DNA from: Clostridiaceae bacterium
GTDB lineage: Bacteria; Bacillota; Clostridia; Lachnospirales; Lachnospiraceae
Reading direction: 5' to 3'
DNA length: 64,000 nt
Assembly (NCBI GenBank): GCA_902363735.1
Contig: CABJBA010000007.1
Coordinates: 124,001 to 188,000 of the forward strand
The notes under the pieces are model-generated. The model was given only the letters and a program-made list of their open reading frames with translations, had not been told where the DNA came from and searched no databases. This document shows, one piece after another, positions 42,653-51,659 of this stretch. Every line of letters begins with the position of its first letter. Positions within the stretch are counted from its first letter, which is position 1. The position numbers and the translations under genes were made by a program.

Positions 42653-43720
42653 TTAAGGGTTGCAGATCTGGCACGGTTCATATCCCATCTTTATCATATC
42701 TTCCCTGGCTCCTGCATATGTCTTTTTGTTTTCCTTTTTCATGGAAGCAGCCGACTTACAGTCAGGGAAATGGAACTTTCCGGTATTGGTGTTGATCACA
42801 TACTCCTGAGCTTCCGGCTTCCCTTCTTTTTCCGTCACACCCCCTGGGTCCTGCCCTGGAAAAGTAACTGTTTTTCCATCACTGACCGCCACAATAGTTC
42901 CCAGCTCATCTGTGCGGAAGCTTTTGATATTCCGCTCCTTCAGCATGGCCCTGATCTCTTTATGAGGATGTCCGTAATCATTATTCTTCCCGCAGGAAAT
43001 GATTCCATAATCCGGATCCACCAGATCCACAAAACGGCCGGAGGAGGAAGTACTGCTTCCATGGTGGGAAACTTTCAGCACGTCTGCTTTCAAATCCAAT
43101 CCGTTGCTGATCATATCCTCTTCTGCTTCTTTTTCTGCATCTCCGCAAAAGACAAATCTGTTTTCCCCATAAGTTAACCGGATTCCCACAGACCAGTTAT
43201 TTAAATTATCACCATAATCCCGGACCGGAGCAATGATCTGAAAAGAAGAATCTCCCAGTTCATAGGTATTTCCCACCTTAGGGAGGGTAATTTTTAAATT
43301 TTGCCCCGCAATCTCATCCAGGAGATTTTCATAAGTTTTGGTTGTATGCTCCTTTGCAGGCATAATCACCCGTCCAACATCAAAGGCCCTTAAAACCTCT
43401 GCCAGTCCTCCAATGTGATCAGAATGAGGATGAGTGCCCACTACGTAATCCAGCTTTTTGACCCCCTGTTTTTTTAAATAGGAAACCACTCCTTCTCCCT
43501 GATCCCGTTCCCCCGCATCAATTAACATGAAATGTCCGTTCTGCTCAATAAGGGTGCTGTCTCCCTGTCCTACATCAATAAAATGAACCTTTAAATTTCC
43601 TTCTGCTTTCCCTTCTGTTAAGGGAGATGAAACCTTTATTTCAACACCGCAGCCTGCCAGCAGAAGGACCAGAAAAACAGCCGCCACTGCCGCCAAACGC
43701 TTACAAAATTTTCCTGTCAT
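42653..43720 (-). CDS. ComEC/Rec2-like metallo-beta-lactamase-fold lipoprotein
   Basis: A 355-residue exported hydrolase. Signal peptide ends in lipobox LLAGC. The beta-lactamase-fold domain has FIDVGQGDSTLIEQ, GTHPHSDHIGGL (HxHxDH zinc ligands), FCGDAEKEAEED and SHHGSSTSS, as in the soluble domain of the DNA-uptake protein ComEC. The C-terminal 50 residues (VINTNTGKFHFPDC ... GYEPCQICNP) form the small Cys-containing module often attached to such proteins. It may act on extracellular DNA or nucleotides; this is unproven. Confidence 0.87.
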   Translation of the reverse strand: MTGKFCKRLAAVAAVFLVLLLAGCGVEIKVSSPLTEGKAEGNLKVHFIDVGQGDSTLIEQNGHFMLIDAGERDQGEGVVSYLKKQGVKKLDYVVGTHPHSDHIGGLAEVLRAFDVGRVIMPAKEHTTKTYENLLDEIAGQNLKITLPKVGNTYELGDSSFQIIAPVRDYGDNLNNWSVGIRLTYGENRFVFCGDAEKEAEEDMISNGLDLKADVLKVSHHGSSTSSSGRFVDLVDPDYGIISCGKNNDYGHPHKEIRAMLKERNIKSFRTDELGTIVAVSDGKTVTFPGQDPGGVTEKEGKPEAQEYVINTNTGKFHFPDCKSAASMKKENKKTYAGAREDMIKMGYEPCQICNP

Positions 43721-43752
43721 CTTTACCGCCGATCTATCCTGCTTTTACAATC

Positions 43753-44697
43753 TTAAGGAAGCCTGGCTCCGTCAGATCCTACTGCTGCCCCGTCAGGAGT
43801 CTGTGTGTTTACAATCATGTGGCCTCCCGCAGTATCGCAGTAATACTGCTTTCCATTCCAGTCAACCCAGCCTGTAGCCATATAGCCTGATTCGTTAAAG
43901 TAATACCACTGATTGTCAATATACTGCCAGTTGCTCACTGTATAGCTTCCATCTCCATTCTTATACCACCAGCCCATATGATCCTGTTTCCATCCTGCAT
44001 CAGAGACTGTGCTGCGGTTTTTAGCTGCCTCTCCCTCATCAACGTTTTTAGGTCCGGATTCCGTCCAGTTTCCCTTGTTCTCTGCCTTTACCTTATTGAT
44101 GGGGCGCACCCGGACGGTATAAATTCCAGGCCTTGTCAGAGACGTTCCAAAATCCATACTTGTCTGCCCTGTAGTCTTAACGGTTCCCACGGTTTTTCCA
44201 TCCCGGTACAGCTTCACCTCATAGGTTCCGGCACCAATGGCCTCACTCCAGCCTGCCATTGTAGGAGAAATCCATTCCACCTTTTCCACATTCTGTATGG
44301 ATTCGCCGGCTCTTGGAAGATCAATGGTCAGAATCAGGCTGGAATCTTCTGTCTTCTGAGACACAAGGGTCCCTCCCTGAATCTTAACTCCGGAACGGGG
44401 TACGGAAAAAGAATACTCATCTTCGGCATGCAAAGTCACTTCCATTCTGGGAATATCCTGTTCAGACCACTCAAACCCCTTGTTGGTAAATTCATATCCA
44501 CCCACCGTAATATTGGTATTCTTTACCACTAATTCTACTTCCTGTTCAAAAACAGAACCTCCCGGTATTACTTCTGCCTCCACCGTTAAATTTATTGTTG
44601 TTATCCTCTTTTTCGCTGCTGCCAATGCAGGAGTGGTGACGGCTCCTGCAGCAAGTATTACAGCAATCATCATTGATAATACTTTTTTACCGCTCAT
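43753..44697 (-). CDS. Secreted protein with C-terminal wall-binding repeats
   Basis: A 314-residue protein: signal peptide (MMIAVILAAGAVTTPALAAA), a beta-rich region of about 190 residues, then aromatic repeats GWKQDHMGWWYKNGDGSYTVSNW, WYYFNESGYMATGWVD and QYYCDTAGGHMIV, typical of choline/glucan-type wall binding. The central phrase EVKLYRDGKTVGTVKTTG and RVRPINKVK parallels the protein at 17812-18846 (EIRLYRDGK-like, SVRPVSAVSK). GGGAGGA precedes the ATG. First gene of a minus-strand group with its own promoter. Confidence 0.78.
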   Translation of the reverse strand: MSGKKVLSMMIAVILAAGAVTTPALAAAKKRITTINLTVEAEVIPGGSVFEQEVELVVKNTNITVGGYEFTNKGFEWSEQDIPRMEVTLHAEDEYSFSVPRSGVKIQGGTLVSQKTEDSSLILTIDLPRAGESIQNVEKVEWISPTMAGWSEAIGAGTYEVKLYRDGKTVGTVKTTGQTSMDFGTSLTRPGIYTVRVRPINKVKAENKGNWTESGPKNVDEGEAAKNRSTVSDAGWKQDHMGWWYKNGDGSYTVSNWQYIDNQWYYFNESGYMATGWVDWNGKQYYCDTAGGHMIVNTQTPDGAAVGSDGARLP

Positions 44698-44728
44698 AAT
44701 TGATTCCTCCCTTCTGATTTTTTAATTT

Positions 44729-44757
44729 ATTATAACCCATTTTCGGCCGTTTGTGAA
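44729..44757 (-). promoter_or_regulatory. Promoter of the wall-binding/ComEC-like gene group
   Basis: TTCACA, 17-bp spacer, TATAAT on the minus strand, about 30 bases upstream of the ATG at 44697. Confidence 0.75.
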
Positions 44758-44936
44758 TGAGTATCCGTTTCAAAGGGTAAAAACGCCAAAACATGCTGAT
44801 TTTTAGGGGTTTTTGCAGAAAAAATTTTGCTGATTCTTATTATTATAGAAATATTTCCGATATAGTATATATCGATTATGGCCCAGGTTTTATAAAATCC
44901 CAGGCATCATAAATCACCGGAAAGGAAAACAAAAGA

Positions 44937-46760
44937 ATGAAACACAATGCATCTTCTGCAGACACTTCAAGAGAACAATCCTCATTTATTAAAAACTTAT
45001 CCATTTACAAAAAGCTGGTTCTCGGTTTTGGCCTCATGCTGGTAATTCTTCTTACAGTCTCCATCTTGTCGGCACTCAATGCAAAGAATATCGGATTTCA
45101 GGCGGAGCGCTATTACCGCTATACGGTTCCAAACACCAACAGCACCTGGACCATGAGATCTAACCTTATTTCCACCCAGAGATACTTACTTCAGGCAATT
45201 CTGGTCAGCGACAGCAAGGAAATTCAGGACAACTTAACTCTGGCACAGACAGAATCGGAAAATGTCACCAGCGCGCTGGATGCTTTTGCAGGAAACCAGT
45301 CCTCAAATGCCAGAGCCAATGATATTGCCCAGCTGCGGGATTTGCTGGCTAAGGCCAAAAGCAGCCAGGATGAAATCGGAAACCTGTTGGCAAGTTCTTC
45401 AAAAGACAGTTCTAAAAAAGCCCACGACATATATAACACACAGTACAGGCCAATTGTCGAGCAGGCAGAAAGCATTTTTTCCAGCTTTTCTGACATCCAG
45501 CGCAACTTTGCTGAAGCGCAAAAGCTGGAAGCCCAATCCCTTATGAGCAGGTCATGGGTGATTCTGATTATATCCTCACTGATTTCCGTACTGCTGACCT
45601 TCCTTATTGCAAGGATAATCTGCAAATCCATCCTGACGCCTGTAAATGAAATTGACCACGTTTACAAGGAAATAGCAAAAGGAAACTTAAGCACCAAAAT
45701 CAATTATGAAAGCAATGACGAAATGGGCATTTTAGCGGAAAATATCAGAAAAACCAATGCCTTAATCAACTCATACATTCACGATATGATCCAAAAGCTC
45801 AATTATATCGCAAACGGGGATTTATGCTTTACCATGGATTTAGATTACATCGGAGACTTTGGAGCTATTAAGACAGCCTTTGTAAAGACTACCTCTACCT
45901 TAAGCCACACTCTTTCCATGATCGAAAGCGCTGCCGGACAGGTAAATACAGGCACAGATCAGGTTTCCTCAGGAGCGCAGGCGCTGGCTGCCGGATCTAC
46001 AGAACAGGCATCTTCTGTAGAAGAATTGTCCGCCTCCATCACCACTATTTCCGCACAGGCTGCTGAAAACTCGGAAAATGCAAAAAAAGCCGCCCAGTAC
46101 GTGGAACAGACCAGCCAGAACGTGGAAAATGGCGGCAACCATATGCAGCAGCTTACCGTGGCCATGGACAACATCGGCTCTGCCTCTGATCAGATTACCA
46201 ATATTACAAAGGTTATTGAAGACATTGCCTTCCAGACCAATATTCTCTCCCTCAATGCCGCCATTGAAGCCGCAAGAGCCGGAACCGCCGGAAAAGGATT
46301 TTCCGTAGTTGCCGACGAGGTACGTAATCTGGCTGCCAAATCAGCAGAAGCAGCCAAGAAGACCGCAGACTTAATTCAGCATTCTGTAAACGCAGTTCAC
46401 GACGGTACCCAGATTACCCGAAAGACCGCTGAGATTCTGAAGGAAATCAGCCAAACCACTGATATAATCCACGATATTGTTGATAAAATCAACTTCTCTA
46501 CCTCAGATCAGGCTTCTTCCATTGATCAGATCCGTTTAGGGCTGGAACAAGTGTCAGCCGTTGTCCAGACCAATGCCGCCACTGCCGAAGAAAACTCGGC
46601 TGCCAGCGAAGAAATGAGCGCTCAGGCCAACATGCTGCGTGATGAAGTCGGTAAGTTCCGGCTGAATACTGAATCAGGAGAAAAACTTTACCAAAGCATT
46701 CCAGAAAGTCCCTCCTATTCAGATGAAGCGGAAGATACTTTCTTTTCAACAAAATACTGA
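44937..46760 (+). CDS. Methyl-accepting chemotaxis protein (four-helix-bundle sensor)
   Basis: A 607-residue chemoreceptor. Membrane helix 1 near 30-50, an external helical four-helix-bundle-like sensor to about 205, helix 2 (WVILIISSLISVLLTFLIARII), a HAMP domain, and a long signalling coiled coil with hairpin tip [37 protein letters not shown] (quoted from the conserved core). It should pass signals to CheA/CheW, which are not in the window. AAAGGAAAAC precedes the ATG. Confidence 0.93.
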   Translation: MKHNASSADTSREQSSFIKNLSIYKKLVLGFGLMLVILLTVSILSALNAKNIGFQAERYYRYTVPNTNSTWTMRSNLISTQRYLLQAILVSDSKEIQDNLTLAQTESENVTSALDAFAGNQSSNARANDIAQLRDLLAKAKSSQDEIGNLLASSSKDSSKKAHDIYNTQYRPIVEQAESIFSSFSDIQRNFAEAQKLEAQSLMSRSWVILIISSLISVLLTFLIARIICKSILTPVNEIDHVYKEIAKGNLSTKINYESNDEMGILAENIRKTNALINSYIHDMIQKLNYIANGDLCFTMDLDYIGDFGAIKTAFVKTTSTLSHTLSMIESAAGQVNTGTDQVSSGAQALAAGSTEQASSVEELSASITTISAQAAENSENAKKAAQYVEQTSQNVENGGNHMQQLTVAMDNIGSASDQITNITKVIEDIAFQTNILSLNAAIEAARAGTAGKGFSVVADEVRNLAAKSAEAAKKTADLIQHSVNAVHDGTQITRKTAEILKEISQTTDIIHDIVDKINFSTSDQASSIDQIRLGLEQVSAVVQTNAATAEENSAASEEMSAQANMLRDEVGKFRLNTESGEKLYQSIPESPSYSDEAEDTFFSTKY

Positions 46761-46794
46761 TCCAGGAAACCGGAGACTTCCTGAATATGAGGGT

Positions 46795-46840
46795 GCCCTC
46801 CAACAGCAATTTCCTGACTGTTGAAGGGCACTTTTTTTAT
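46795..46840 (+). terminator. Terminator after the first chemoreceptor gene
   Basis: GTGCCCT-cc-AACAG / CTGTT-ga-AGGGCAC stem followed by TTTTTTT. Confidence 0.9.
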
Positions 46841-46882
46841 TTAAATAATTATTAAAAAACATACGAATTGGAGGTGTATATT

Positions 46883-48868
46883 ATGAAATCTATGAAAACA
46901 AAACTGATACTTGTATTTACCGCACTTATACTGGTACTTACCAGCGCACTGGGCTTCATATCCGTCAGCCTGATGACCCAAAAGCTGATGCAGGGCGCTC
47001 ACGAAGATCTGATTCAGATTGCAAAGGAAGAAGCAAAGTATATTCATGCAAGAACTCTGGTGGAGAAGAGATACGTGGATTCCCTGGCACAGCTTCCCAT
47101 GCTCTCAGATGACAGTGTATCTCTGGAAGAAAAAATTGATTTCTATGAAAAAGAAGCCAAGAGGACCGGTTACCTGGCCTTTGCCTTTGCCGACAAAAAT
47201 GGGGACAGCACAGTTTTTAATTCCCAAAAAGAAACCACCAATATTGCCAGCCGGGCTTATTTTCAGACGGCTTTAAAAGGAGAATCAGCCGTTTCAGACG
47301 TTCTTATCAGCAGTGTTACAGGAACACCCGTAGTTTTATATGCAGCTCCGGTTTATAAAAACGGTCAGATCATCGGCGTACTTTACGGCAGAAAAGACGG
47401 CCAGACTATGAGTGATATTGTAAGTGAAGTCAGCTATAAAAAAACAGGTTATGCCTATGCCGTCAACACGGAAGGAACGGCCGTGGGAGACAAAAACCGT
47501 GATCTGGTTACCAGCCAGACCAATTATTTAAAGGCAGCGGAAACAACCCCCTCCATGAAGGAAATGGCCCAGTTTATGGAAAGTAAAATGCTTACCGGAG
47601 CTGTGGGGAGCGGAAATTACCACTATGAGGGCAAAGATTACATCACTGCCTTTTCTCCCGTGCAAGACACAGCCTGGATTATGGCCGTCAGTATGGAAAA
47701 AGAAGAAATTTCAGAAGAAGTTGAGGGCATGAGAAATCTTCTGATTGGAGTCTGCGCCATTGCTGTTTTATCAGGCTCTGCTATTATTTACTTTGTCAGC
47801 CATAAGATGACAAAACCCATTAAATCTGTAACCGCTGCTGCAAAGGAGATTGCAGACGGCAGTTTTGATGTTCAGCTCTCTGTCACCTCTAAGGATGAGG
47901 TAGGCCAGCTTTCACAGGCCTTTAATCTCACGATTGACAGACTGGTCAATTATCAGGGATATATTGACGAAATATCCGATGCCTTAAACCAAGTCTCCCA
48001 TGGCAATCTTCTGGTGGAGTTAAAAAGAGATTACATAGGCCAGTTTAAAAAATTAAAAGAAAATATGACCGCTTTGATGCAAAGTTTAAACTCTACTCTG
48101 CAGCAGATCAGCCGGGCTGCCGACCAGGTGGCCGACGGCTCCGACCAGGTTTCAAACAGTGCTCAGACCCTTTCCCAGGGGGCTACTCAGCAGGCCAGTT
48201 CCGTTGAAGAGCTATCAGCTTCCATTTTTGAAATAGCAGGCCAGATCAAACAGAATGCTGCTAATTCGGAGCTTGTCAGCCAAAAGGCTGCATCAGCAGG
48301 AATGGAGCTGAAAAACAGTGATCAGCAAATGAAAGAAATGATTGGTGCCATGGAGCGGATCACCATGAAATCCTCTGAAATCTCTAAAATTATCAAGGCA
48401 ATTGATGACATTGCCTTTCAAACAAATATTCTGGCCTTAAACGCTGCTGTAGAAGCTGCAAGAGCCGGAGAATCCGGAAAAGGCTTTGCTGTTGTTGCAG
48501 ATGAAGTCCGCAATCTGGCAGGCAAGTCCGCGGAAGCGGCAAAAAATACGACTATGCTGATTGAGGAAACCCTGGAGGCTGTGGGAAAAGGTTCTGATAT
48601 AGCAGAAAAAACAGCCAAATCCCTATCTGAAAGCGCTGACACCACAAGTGAAGTCGTGATTTTAATTGATAAAATTGCAAAAGCCACCGGCGATCAGGCC
48701 ATTGCTATTGAACAGGTTAACCAGGGCGTTGAGCAAATTTCCGCAGTAGTTCAGAATAACGCAGCCACCGCAGAAGAAAGTGCTGCTGCCAGCGAAGAAC
48801 TGTCTGGGCAGTCAAGCCTGTTAAAGGAACTGATCTCCAAATTTAAGCTAAAGGAAGAAACCCAGTAA
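46883..48868 (+). CDS. Methyl-accepting chemotaxis protein (dCache-type sensor)
   Basis: A 661-residue chemoreceptor with an N-terminal membrane helix ([23 protein letters not shown]), a long periplasm-equivalent sensor (about 30-285) of the double Cache type that usually binds amino acids or organic acids ([44 protein letters not shown]), then HAMP and a signalling domain with [19 protein letters not shown]. The ATG at 46883 follows GGAGG at 8 bases. It lies 42 bases after a terminator, so it may have its own promoter, which I could not identify. Confidence 0.93.
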   Translation: MKSMKTKLILVFTALILVLTSALGFISVSLMTQKLMQGAHEDLIQIAKEEAKYIHARTLVEKRYVDSLAQLPMLSDDSVSLEEKIDFYEKEAKRTGYLAFAFADKNGDSTVFNSQKETTNIASRAYFQTALKGESAVSDVLISSVTGTPVVLYAAPVYKNGQIIGVLYGRKDGQTMSDIVSEVSYKKTGYAYAVNTEGTAVGDKNRDLVTSQTNYLKAAETTPSMKEMAQFMESKMLTGAVGSGNYHYEGKDYITAFSPVQDTAWIMAVSMEKEEISEEVEGMRNLLIGVCAIAVLSGSAIIYFVSHKMTKPIKSVTAAAKEIADGSFDVQLSVTSKDEVGQLSQAFNLTIDRLVNYQGYIDEISDALNQVSHGNLLVELKRDYIGQFKKLKENMTALMQSLNSTLQQISRAADQVADGSDQVSNSAQTLSQGATQQASSVEELSASIFEIAGQIKQNAANSELVSQKAASAGMELKNSDQQMKEMIGAMERITMKSSEISKIIKAIDDIAFQTNILALNAAVEAARAGESGKGFAVVADEVRNLAGKSAEAAKNTTMLIEETLEAVGKGSDIAEKTAKSLSESADTTSEVVILIDKIAKATGDQAIAIEQVNQGVEQISAVVQNNAATAEESAAASEELSGQSSLLKELISKFKLKEETQ

Positions 48869-48910
48869 GGTCACTTTTGGCAGTGAACAATCCTGATTTA
48901 ATTCATTTTC

Positions 48911-48947
48911 AATACCTCCGGCTGCAGTCAATGCGGCCGGAGGTATT
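48911..48947. other. Perfect 12-bp hairpin after the second chemoreceptor gene
   Basis: AATACCTCCGGC pairs with GCCGGAGGTATT around a 13-base loop. The T-run expected of an intrinsic terminator is missing (AAAATATAAC follows), but its place directly after the gene suggests termination or 3'-end protection. The next 150 bases are AT-rich without a gene. Confidence 0.6.
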
Positions 48948-49097
48948 AAAATATAACAATAAAATTAATACGCTTACGCAGAAACTTGCACCTTTTTTTC
49001 TTGCGTTCTTTTAATTTCTGTTTTTCATAAAATCATTCTTTACTTCCTATACCGCTTTATTATTGAGAAAGAGTTTCATTTAATTCATTATATTTAC

Positions 49098-49126
49098 TTG
49101 TGCCTTTTAATTTTTAGGTATATAAT
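49098..49126 (+). promoter_or_regulatory. Promoter of the mntR-transporter operon
   Basis: TTGTGC, 17-bp spacer, perfect TATAAT, followed 6 bases later by the palindromic operator. Confidence 0.7.
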
Positions 49127-49132
49127 ATAATT

Positions 49133-49154
49133 ATATTTAGGCATACCTAAATAT
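49133..49154. promoter_or_regulatory. MntR-type operator
   Basis: ATATTTAGG-CATA-CCTAAATAT, nine-base perfect arms, centred on TTTAGGCATACCTAAA, which is close to the published manganese-regulator boxes of Firmicutes. It overlaps the expected transcription start just behind the -10 box, so binding would block the promoter. A half site TTTAGGTAT lies at 49112-49121. Confidence 0.85.
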
Positions 49155-49266
49155 TGTTTTTTAAAAAAACGTATTCCAATATATAAAATTCGTAACACAT
49201 TAAAACTATGTTCATAAGTTAGTTTAAGGAAACTTTTTATACACCCGAATATCAGGAGGATATCGT

Positions 49267-49923
49267 ATGACACCAAATAAAGAAGATTACTTAAAAGCGA
49301 TCTACAAGCTTGGAGGTATGGAGATACTTGTCAGCAATAAGCATATCGCAGAAGAACTGCAAATCGCACCTGCATCGGTTACAGAAATGCTTGGAAAGCT
49401 AAAACGTGAAGAGCTTATCCATTATGAACCTTATAAAGGCTCCTGTCTAACTCAAAAGGGAGTGGAGGTTGCCATCTCCATGGTACGAGGTCATCGGCTA
49501 TGGGAAGTATTTTTAATGCGACATCTGGGCTATTCCTGGAGTGAAGCCCACGAAGATGCAGAACTTCTGGAGCATATTACTCCCTCCCGGCTGGCTTCAA
49601 GACTGGATAAATTTCTAAATTATCCGGCTTATTGTCCTCATGGCAGCGCCATTCCCCAGCCTGACGGTCAAGTCAGCCATTCTCAATTGCAGCCTTTGAC
49701 CTTGCTTCCCGTCAATACGATTTCACATATCCGGCGTGTAACAGAGGAAAAGGCACTGTTGGACTATCTGCAAAAATCCGGTATTTCCATCGGAAGCCAG
49801 ATCCGCATTATAGAAGCAGGGGCCTACGAAGGACCTCTGACACTTGACCTTAACGGCAAACAGTTGCAAATCAGTTACAAGGCCGCCGCCCAGATCTATG
49901 TAGATGAAATATTGCGGCCATAA
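49267..49923 (+). CDS. mntR: Manganese-type DtxR/MntR-family regulator (three-domain)
   Basis: A 218-residue metalloregulator. Winged helix (VSNKHIAEELQIAPASVTEMLGKL), dimerisation/metal domain with RGHRLWE and DAELLEHITPSRL, and a C-terminal FeoA/SH3-like domain. The metal helix reads E-x-x-E-H, as in Bacillus MntR, rather than the Cys-x-x-Glu-His of iron regulators, pointing to Mn2+. It heads the operon with the ABC importer genes behind a matching operator, so it most likely represses its own operon when manganese is plentiful. AGGAGG precedes the ATG. Confidence 0.9.
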   Translation: MTPNKEDYLKAIYKLGGMEILVSNKHIAEELQIAPASVTEMLGKLKREELIHYEPYKGSCLTQKGVEVAISMVRGHRLWEVFLMRHLGYSWSEAHEDAELLEHITPSRLASRLDKFLNYPAYCPHGSAIPQPDGQVSHSQLQPLTLLPVNTISHIRRVTEEKALLDYLQKSGISIGSQIRIIEAGAYEGPLTLDLNGKQLQISYKAAAQIYVDEILRP

Positions 49924-49952
49924 CCATTCATGAGATTTTATAGGAGGTATTT

Positions 49953-50906
49953 ATGAAAAACAAAATAAAACAAATTTTTGGTGCTGCTTTAAGTGCAGTC
50001 CTGCTGCTTTCGGCCTGCACCGCTCCTGCAGCCAATACCAATTCCTCAGAACATAAGCTGAATATTGTAGCGACAACCACCATGCTGGCCGATTTATCCA
50101 GAACTATCGGAGGAGACCGTGTTACGGTAAACGGGCTGATGGGCCCCGGCATTGATCCCCATCTCTATCAGGCCAGCGCAGGTGATGTTTCTCTGATGCA
50201 AAAAGCCGATGCAGTAGTCTATAATGGCTTACATCTGGAAGGTAAAATGGGAGAAATCTTTGAAAACCTGACAGGGTCCTCCCCTGCGGTAATTTGTATT
50301 GAAAACGGACTGGAAAAATCCACCCTCCTTAACGTAGAAGAAGGCAGTTCCACATATGATCCCCATATCTGGTTTGACGTTTCCCTTTGGAAATCTGCTG
50401 CCAAAACCGTGGCACAAGGCTTATCTGAGGCAGATCCTGATGGAAAAACCGACTATGAAAGAAATCTGGACACTTATTTGCAGGAACTGGAGGAAGCAGA
50501 CCAATACATCCGCAGCCGGACTGCTGAACTGCCGGAAGAACAGCGGGTGCTCATTACCGCTCATGATGCTTTTCAATACTTTGGCAGGGCATACGGCTTT
50601 GAGGTACACGGTCTTCAGGGTATCAGCACCGACGCAGAAGCCGGCACATCCGATGTGAGCAGTCTGGCAGATTTTATAGCAGAACGCCGGATCAAAGCTA
50701 TATTTGTAGAATCTTCTGTCCCACCCAAGACGATTGAAGCCTTACAGGCTGCAGTAAAGGCCAGAAACTTTGATGTGTCCATAGGAGGAGAGCTTTTCTC
50801 CGATTCTCTGGGTGATGAAAAGTCAGGAGCGGATACCTATATCCTCACAGTTAAAGCGAATATTGATACCATTACAGACGCCTTAAAAGAAGGAGGGGAC
50901 CAATAA
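49953..50906 (+). CDS. Mn/Zn-binding lipoprotein of ABC importer (cluster A-I)
   Basis: A 317-residue lipoprotein with lipobox LLLSAC (C22). Typical cluster A-I metal ligands are visible: GPGIDPHLYQ (His), YNGLHLEG (His), STYDPHIWFD (extra His), and the C-lobe LITAHDAFQYFGRAYGF with a late Glu/Asp. There is no long His-rich loop, which in zinc carriers sits before the second ligand, supporting manganese. AGGAGG precedes the ATG. Operon behind mntR. Confidence 0.9.
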   Translation: MKNKIKQIFGAALSAVLLLSACTAPAANTNSSEHKLNIVATTTMLADLSRTIGGDRVTVNGLMGPGIDPHLYQASAGDVSLMQKADAVVYNGLHLEGKMGEIFENLTGSSPAVICIENGLEKSTLLNVEEGSSTYDPHIWFDVSLWKSAAKTVAQGLSEADPDGKTDYERNLDTYLQELEEADQYIRSRTAELPEEQRVLITAHDAFQYFGRAYGFEVHGLQGISTDAEAGTSDVSSLADFIAERRIKAIFVESSVPPKTIEALQAAVKARNFDVSIGGELFSDSLGDEKSGADTYILTVKANIDTITDALKEGGDQ

Positions 50907-51658
50907 TGGAAACAGTACAAAAATATGCAGTGGAAATACAGGATCTCACTGTTGCTTATGATACAAAACCTGTTCTTTGGGATATTGACTTAAAAATTCC
51001 AAAAGGAACGCTTATGGCAGTGGTAGGGCCCAATGGAGCCGGAAAAACAACATTAATCAAAGCTTTGCTGGGACTTTTAAAGCCTGTTACAGGTGCTGTC
51101 CGTTTCATGGAAGGAGACGACGGCTTAAAGACACTGAAGAAGAGAATCGGCTATGTGCCCCAAAGCGGCAGCGTTGACTGGGATTTTCCGGCCACGGTCC
51201 AGGATGTGGTGCTTATGGGCTGTTACGGCAAACTGGGGTGGATCCGCCGCCCCCGGAAAGAGGATATGGAGCTTGCAAAACAAATGCTGGCAAAGGTTGG
51301 CATGGAAGAATATGCTTCCCGGCAGATCAGCCAGCTCTCAGGCGGCCAGCAGCAACGAGTATTTCTTGCCCGGGCTCTGGCTCAGGAAGCTGATGTTTAC
51401 TTTATGGATGAACCATTTAAAGGCGTGGATGCTCAAACAGAACGGGCAATTGTGACTTTGCTAAAGGAGCTTAAGGACCAGGGAAAAACTGTTGTTGTAG
51501 TCCATCATGATCTTCAGACAGTTCCCGACTACTTTGATTGGGTAACTCTGATTAATCTGCGTGTGGTGGCCAGCGGGCCTGTAAAGGAGGTTTTCCACGA
51601 AGAGAATTTGAAAAAAACCTACCACAGCTCCGCCACCCTTTTAAGGAGCGTGGGATAA
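50906..51658 (+). CDS. Mn/Zn ABC importer ATPase
   Basis: A 250-residue ATPase. Walker A VGPNGAGKTTLIKALLG, signature QLSGGQQQRVFLARALA, Walker B VYFMDEPFKGVD and the switch histidine in VVVHHDLQTV. Its ATG shares bases with the stop codon of the binding-protein gene (TAATG), so translation is coupled. It energises the two permeases that follow. Confidence 0.93.
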   Translation: METVQKYAVEIQDLTVAYDTKPVLWDIDLKIPKGTLMAVVGPNGAGKTTLIKALLGLLKPVTGAVRFMEGDDGLKTLKKRIGYVPQSGSVDWDFPATVQDVVLMGCYGKLGWIRRPRKEDMELAKQMLAKVGMEEYASRQISQLSGGQQQRVFLARALAQEADVYFMDEPFKGVDAQTERAIVTLLKELKDQGKTVVVVHHDLQTVPDYFDWVTLINLRVVASGPVKEVFHEENLKKTYHSSATLLRSVG

Positions 51659-51659
51659 T

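Noticed and set aside
44850..44936. Flagellar sigma factor promoter before the first chemoreceptor (TTCCGATATA)
   Set aside because: The -10 resembles a sigma-28 box but no TAAA lies at the proper distance, so I do not call it.
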